This document shows positions 58,926 through 64,000 of a stretch of DNA of 64,000 nt, piece by piece. The notes below the pieces were generated by a model, which saw nothing but the letters and a program-made list of their open reading frames with translations, had not been told where the DNA came from and made no database searches. The position numbers and the translations under genes are program-made. The DNA comes from Nemertoderma westbladi (Eukaryota > Xenacoelomorpha > Nemertodermatida > Nemertodermatidae). The stretch is taken from the NCBI GenBank assembly GCA_032718475.1, contig JAUCBJ010004708.1, positions 1-64,000 on the forward strand, given 5' to 3'. Position 1 is the stretch's first letter, and each line of letters opens with the position of its first letter.

Positions 58926-59400
58926 ACAGATTTTTTAATAAACTTCACGTGTGGTGGCTGTACTTTTGTATACAATCAGCTAGAACCATTATAAAGGATT
59001 GAATTATAATACCATAGTTTATTAAATTTAATGTTTAATACTTAATTTTTAAGAAATAAATCCATTACTTTGTTTTTGTTTTAATTAACTATTTCAATTT
59101 TCGAATAAATATAATTCTGGCAGTTGTAAAATCCGTGCGTCAGCGAGTATTAGAGAACGTGACAAACTGTAATCTTATATTTCTTACTGTATCTTAGTGC
59201 TTACTGTATCTTAGTGCTAAGTTATAAGACTTTAGTAGAAAATAGTTATGATATATTGTTTGTAAGTTTACTTACAAGACTTTATTTATAATAATATTAA
59301 CCATTCAAATATAGCAAATATATTTGAGTAAAATAACACAGTTAATTATTTTTGCATAAAGAATAATATTAATCTAATACTGATATAATTACCACTCACT
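58926..59400. other. AT-rich stretch without recognised features
   Basis: Nothing recognisable apart from a short duplicated phrase, cttactgtatcttagtg, near 59185-59215. Confidence 0.5.
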
Positions 59401-59403
59401 CAC

Positions 59404-59465
59404 CTTTTGATCCACATTAACTGACTCAACTTAAGATGATGCCGCTGCCACCCGTATTGTCGAAC
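59404..59465 (-). other. Putative first exon ending in a strong splice donor
   Basis: On - the sequence ends ATCAAAAG before gtgagtgag, a near-consensus donor at 59402-59403, about 90 bases after a TATA box. It is short and probably non-coding. Which gene it belongs to is unknown. The nearest downstream - strand acceptor with a known coding exon in this window is that before glass exon 1 at 38.5 kb. Confidence 0.4.
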
Positions 59466-59490
59466 TATCGAAACAATTTCAAACTTTGAA

Positions 59491-59605
59491 AATAATTTAT
59501 ATACCAAAAAGTCCACCATGTAATATCCAATGGCAGGCAAGTTGCTATTGGCCAATAGGTCGTGGACTCTGAGATAGGCAGATACGTGCTTTAGGAATAA
59601 CAACA
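59491..59605 (-). promoter_or_regulatory. Putative CCAAT/TATA promoter
   Basis: Reading on -: CCCAATGGG, then ATTGGCCAATAG (two overlapping CCAAT boxes in opposite directions), then CCATTGGAT, then TATATAAATTATT at 59503-59491. Four CCAAT/ATTGG elements within about 90 bases before a TATA box, followed at a suitable distance by a splice donor, make a coherent core promoter. The gene is not identified. Confidence 0.5.
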
Positions 59606-60248
59606 TCCCATTGGGTAATACTACTACTCCGGGACGTTAAATTGTATAACCAGCATCCTGTATGTCGGATGACATTTTAAAGTTTAATTACATTTCCGGA
59701 TACAGAAAATATAAGTGAGATAAGAGTCGTGATAGGCGGGAATGGAGAAATCAAGAAGGTTGCAGTGAAAATTAGTTTCCAAAACAACCATTTAGCGACA
59801 GCGGTAAAACGCCGAGTGTCTAGGTACAATAACAAAACTCAACAATGAGAAAATATAAAACTTAAACAAATATATTAGTTTTTTATGTAATTCTATTGTT
59901 ACTGATATTCGATAATTCGATAAAAAAAAGTAAATAACGGGAAACACCGGTTTTTCACTCAATTTCAATTCTGCGAAACTCAATTATTCTTTCGATAGAA
60001 TACGACTCATTGGTATTCAAAAAAAACTTGCTAACTCGGCGTGTAAAACTTAATACAATAGGGATTCTGAATTTCCCGAATACACGAGGATACGTGAATT
60101 TGTGAAAGAAAAAAATGAGTGTAAAAGTGTTTTTTTGTTTACGTTTTTATATCGAATATATTGTTTTATTAAAAAAAAGTATGACCAGCGATATCTATAT
60201 GATGGTGATTTGCCGCCATTTTCCTTTTTTTATTTCTAATGAATATTT

Positions 60249-62071
60249 AATCTACAGGAGCTAATAAACCATCAGGTTGATGCCATCAATGATGCTGACG
60301 ACAGCAGGCAATCATCCCAGGCATGGAAATCGATCAACTTGCTTACTAGGCGGAAAAGCCAACCAACCACCAAGGTTAAGGCTGAATCACCAGCCGATCG
60401 CCTCAATAGTTGGAAGGCCCACTTTGAAAAGCTCCTCAATAATGACAGGGTATTGCCTGATAACTTTATAGAAATAAAAGTGGCAGAGTCTGTACTCATA
60501 GATATTCCCATTGGCGATATCTCTTTTGCAGAAATGAAGGCTGATCAATTAAGACCAATCGTGCCAGTGGAGTAGATGGTGTTCCTCATGATGTCTTTGA
60601 AATACCTGAGTGTTTAAAGCTCATCTTACCCCCATCATAGTAGACATGTACAGAACAACAACAAGAGTCCCACAAGAAATGAAAACAAATATGTTGGTGC
60701 CAGTTCCCAAGAAGGGCAACCTAACACTCTATGGTACTTTTCGGGGAATCTCATTGATCTCGATTGCTGCAAAGCTATACAATAGAATTCTATTAAATAG
60801 ACTGCTCCGTGGAAATCAGAATGGGTTCCGAAAAGGTCGTGGAACCATGGAGCCCATTTTGGCACTTAGAAGGATAATTGAAGAGTTATCAAAAAAGAAG
60901 ACAGGCATCTGGCTGATATCTTTGTTGACTTCTTCAAGGTCTTTGATTCAGTCTCTCGCTCACGTATGTTCAGCATACTTTCATTATATGGGATTCCTGA
61001 TGAAATTATTGCAGCAATCAGATCAGTCAGTATACGATGGTTCGACATCATTTGTGTTTACTGTTGACGGTGACACAGAACCATTTGAAGTGTTACGGGG
61101 CATCCTCCAGGGAGACACACTTGTACCATTCTTGTTCATAATTGTGGTTGACTATGTTCTACGCATGTCCTTAGATCATCATAATGATTATGCGGTGATG
61201 ATAACTCCACCCCTACTGGCTCCAGAAGTCGAGGAAATTCTGCCAAGTACCTAACTGATCTAGACTTTGCTGATGACTTAGGAGTACTCTCAGAATCACT
61301 AGAGGGAGCCCAACGGATCCTCAGCTCATTAGAACATGCTGCTTCTAGTGTTGGTCTTTTTATTAACTACAGAAAGACCAAAATTTTGACAGTTAACTTT
61401 GAAAGTCCTCAGCAAGTCTCTGACGGATGAGCATAAGCTCAAAGGATGATATGCTTGAGCATGTGGACGACTTCTGTTACCGGGGATCATGGATCCGGAA
61501 GTCAGGTGAGGACCTTCGAATACGTACGGGAAAGGCATGGGCGGCTTGAATAGGCTTTCCAGGATTCGGAAGTCACCGAGAATTAATCGGAAACTTAAGG
61601 TGCGATTATTTAGAGCGGCAGTAGTTCCAGTACTCCTCTATGGGGGGTCCATGCTGGGCTCTAACTGCTGAGGACACCAAATCTCTGGATGGCACATTCA
61701 CAAGAATGCTACGCCGGGTTCATTGTGTCAAGTACAATGCACACGTCTCCAACCAGACACAATATAACATTGGAGGTGTCTCATTGGTTCTCCCAAGCTT
61801 GACACTAGAACAAAATCGCCTCCGCTTTGCAGGACATTGCTTTCGCCGTGAGGACCAGCCGAGTGCATAATCTTGTACTTTGGCAGCCTCATGGAGTGAA
61901 TAAGCATGGTGGACAGCCCATGACTTTCTTGAGACGCTTCTTAAAGGACACTGGCCTTGAAGATGCGGATGATCTAGCAAATGTGATGGGTGATAGGGAG
62001 TTGTGGCGGCACAGCATTCTTAAAAATGCAGCTGCAATGCAGCATGCCGATCCTAGTAGTCGTAGTAGTAG
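60249..62071 (+). pseudogene. LINE family A, copy 4 (5'-truncated, degenerate)
   Basis: From the linker (aatctacaggagc) to the (TAG)n tail. RT pieces are SLISIAAKLYNRILLNRLLRG and DYVLRMSLDHH (60610-61254) and RRVHCVKYNAH (61640-61870), with several frameshifts, an in-frame deletion near 60800 relative to copy 3, and a duplicated cagt near 61027. It is flanked by an unusually long direct repeat (60208-60248 and 62072-62120) containing atttgccgccattttcc and atttctaatgaatattt. Confidence 0.88.
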
Positions 62072-62377
62072 ATTTGCCGCCATTTTCCATTTTCCCTTTT
62101 TATATTTCTAATGAATATTTACTTTAACTATTAATTTATTTTCTCTTGAAATTTACTTTACATTTTATTTCTATACTACTGTACAATTTACTTTTACTTT
62201 TTATTTCTGATTATCTGAAAATTACTTTCAATTTCTGTTCCGGCCTGCAAGCTGACTTGCCTACTGATTTTTCATTATTATTCAGAAATCCGCGGATATA
62301 CAACCAATGCCTAACCAATAACCAGTAGCTAAGTATATCGTAGTATAGAATATAAATAAAAGTAAATTGTAGTATAG

Positions 62378-63002
62378 ATAATTCGATGGCACCTTGACTA
62401 ACAGTCGTATGTCATGTTTTGATGATTTTGAGAAAATGGCGTTTGAAAATGTTTAGTTTTTTAATTATGCATAACTTGCAATCAACTTTATAAAACCGCT
62501 TCATATTTCATTGTAACAACCATTTTGATGAGGGCAGAGGGCTTTCAGAAAAAAATGTAATTTTTTTTATTTGAAGAGTATGACGTCATTTAATGACCCA
62601 CCCACTTGCATAAATAAATGTGTCATAAATTTTCTGTCAAGTTCAACTCTACTCTCATTGTTTTGGGCAAATTAGTTAATATTGCATATTGAAATATAAA
62701 TAAAACATCAATATAACAATATTAGTAAGGTTTCTTACATTTTAGTTTATATTTTTATAAACATTAATAGGTCGTATTACAAGATAATCATTGACTAACT
62801 TTTTGACGAACAGACGTTTTGGAAAATTTTTCTTATACGACCTTTCGTCAAATTAAAATTGTTTAGAAATACCATATAACTGAAGATATGAATACGACCT
62901 TTTGTCAAAACATAGTTCACCTTTTATGAACTCAAATACCCAATAAAGTCAAAATCGCAAAAGTTGCCAATACGACTGTTCGTCAAGATGCCATCGAATT
63001 AT
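62378..63002. mobile_element. Inner TIR element (625 bp) with repeated tacgacc-tttcgtcaa motifs
   Basis: The inverted ends begin ATAATTCGATGGCA and continue to aacagtcgtat, 33 bp with two mismatches. Inside, related motifs recur in both directions: tacgacctttcgtcaaa, tacgaccttttgtcaaaac, gactaactttttgacgaacag and gtcgtattacaag. They look like repeated copies of the terminal recognition sequence. No coding capacity. Confidence 0.75.
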
Positions 63003-63136
63003 AAAGTAATAATAATAAAGATAATTGTAGGCCTATAGTAATAAAAAGTAAAGTAAATTTTAAGATAATAGATGTGAAAAGTAAAGTAAATATTCATTAG
63101 AAATAAAAAAAAGGAAAATGGCGGCAAACCACCACC

Positions 63137-63460
63137 GTAGTTATCACTGTATTCTTGGATTTCTTAGGCAAAAGCTGGTAAATTTTGGGTAATTCGTAGG
63201 ACCCGGAGCTCCCGACAAAATGTATCGTCATCCTCCTCATTAAATATGTGGAGCAAGTCCTGATCGTCAAGAGGGATGTTACACTATTACTGTATTTGGC
63301 CTAAGGCCTACCAGGTCCGGTACTTACCGCTGCATTTCTGCGGGATGGGCCGGCCCTACTCTAGTACCGCTATTAATTATGATTGTACAGTACATATGTA
63401 CTTTTACTATTTACAAACACGGTTCAGGCGCCGGTTTAATAACACTTGTCGAAGTATCGG
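63137..63460. other. Stretch without recognised features
   Basis: GC-balanced in part (63300-63370). No exon, repeat or RNA gene recognised. Confidence 0.4.
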
Positions 63461-63462
63461 TA

Positions 63463-64000
63463 ACACCTATACACCATTTTTCTACAAATCTTAATGAGAT
63501 TGCATGAAATTTGAAACAGAGTTAGTTTCATCTCCCTCCTCCTTAGTGGGTGGGTCAGAATTTTTATTTTCGCTTTCATTATTTAACTACTGTACAAGCG
63601 TTTAGAAAATGTGACTCCGTCGATAATACACCAGTTACAACGCAGTTAGTCTTCAAACTTTTAGTGATATGATAAAAGTAAATTTTCTTCGGCCGCTAGG
63701 CCAGGGATTACACACAAAGTCTGACGACTTATTTCCAGTGCGGTACCCCCAGAACTCTACTCCCCAGAGGAAACTCCAGTACTCATTTAGCTACCACTTA
63801 AGGATGCAAGGCAGAGATGCGCCCTGGCTGGTCCCTTTAAAGCATTCGTGCCGAAACGAAAACTGCCCTGGCCCATGTGAGGATCGAACCCACGACCTAC
63901 AGGAGATGTGAATTCAATGCAACCACTACACCAAGGTGGAACCTTGGTACTGTTGGTACTATGATGGTATTATTGGAAAGCCATGCAAGGATTCCAAATA
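63463..64000 (+). mobile_element. Palindromic foldback element, copy 4, cut by the window end
   Basis: Left-arm blocks tctacaaatcttaatgagat, tttgaaacagagttagtttc, gtgactccgtcgataataca and gcagttagtcttcaaact lead to about 63665. A SINE follows, after which the arm resumes with gaaagccatgcaaggattcc at the window edge. Confidence 0.78.
63675..63950 (-). mobile_element. tRNA-derived SINE, - copy, inside a foldback element
   Basis: On - it starts TTGGTGTAGTGGTTGCATTG (A box region), then TCGTGGGTTCGATCCTC with a good B box, GGTTCGATCC. The body (atgctttaaa, gcatccttaagtggtagcta, gtaatccctggcctagcggcc) corresponds in order to the + copy at 8440-8705. It lies within foldback copy 4. Confidence 0.8.

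Larger units (their letters stand above)
60202..63136. mobile_element. Outer TIR element carrying nested insertions
   Basis: Left end gatggtgatttgccgccatt (60202) and right end aatggcggcaaaccaccacc (up to 63136) are inverted, and the similarity runs inward about 45 bp through ttagaaat and aaatattcat. Without the LINE and its duplicated target, the element would be about 1.06 kb. It contains LINE A copy 4 and a second TIR element (62378-63002), plus agtaaagtaaa-type simple repeats. Confidence 0.7.

Overview
The window is nuclear DNA of an animal, most likely a marine invertebrate. It is AT-rich, has spliced genes with introns from about 0.1 to 14 kb, and is full of transposable-element debris. 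Three protein-coding genes can be read. All three were found by reading exons, splice sites and reading phase directly; two of them have short exons that no long open frame reveals. A Glass transcription factor argues against a vertebrate, since vertebrates are understood to lack this gene. The phylum cannot be fixed from the sequence; a deuterostome is a weak preference only. Layout, left to right. (1) The last three coding exons of a fibroblast growth factor gene of FGF8/17/18 type lie on + (1422-1519, 3377-3483, 9265-9712); the 5' exons are left of the window. (2) A convergent intergenic stretch (9.8-15.2 kb) is filled with terminal-inverted-repeat (TIR) elements. (3) A complete six-exon coding sequence for a Glass homologue, a five-finger C2H2 factor, lies on - from 38527 down to 15507. 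Its introns hold a near full-length LINE, a foldback element, a 2.5-kb minisatellite of 21-bp units, a 466-bp GATC-rich tandem repeat and several MITEs. (4) A single-exon MCM10 gene (DNA replication initiation) lies on + at 42774-45083. (5) From 46.9 to 64 kb there are mainly nested mobile elements: a degenerate reverse-transcriptase element with an inverted partial copy, two LINE families, a non-autonomous hAT element and foldback elements. One promoter-like, CCAAT/TATA-bearing first exon on - sits near 59.4-59.6 kb. Mobile DNA. LINE family A has four copies (15.8-19.6, 22.5-24.0, 38.8-41.4 and 60.2-62.1 kb). LINE family B has two substantial copies (51.9-53.5 and 56.2-58.4 kb) and one 3' scrap (14.1 kb). 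Both families end in TAG-type trinucleotide tails. Several insertions carry readable target-site duplications (TSDs), so nesting order can be reconstructed. At 55.9-58.9 kb a hAT element sits inside LINE B, which sits inside a foldback element. At 60.2-63.1 kb a LINE and a TIR element sit inside another TIR element. Working together: FGF, Glass and MCM10 act in separate processes (secreted signalling, transcription, replication). Their proximity shows no operon-like logic. No new cellular system was found. The most notable structures are the minisatellite with higher-order organisation, the C-tract TIR family with perfect TSDs, the nested insertions, and the possible nesting of MCM10 in a Glass 5' intron.
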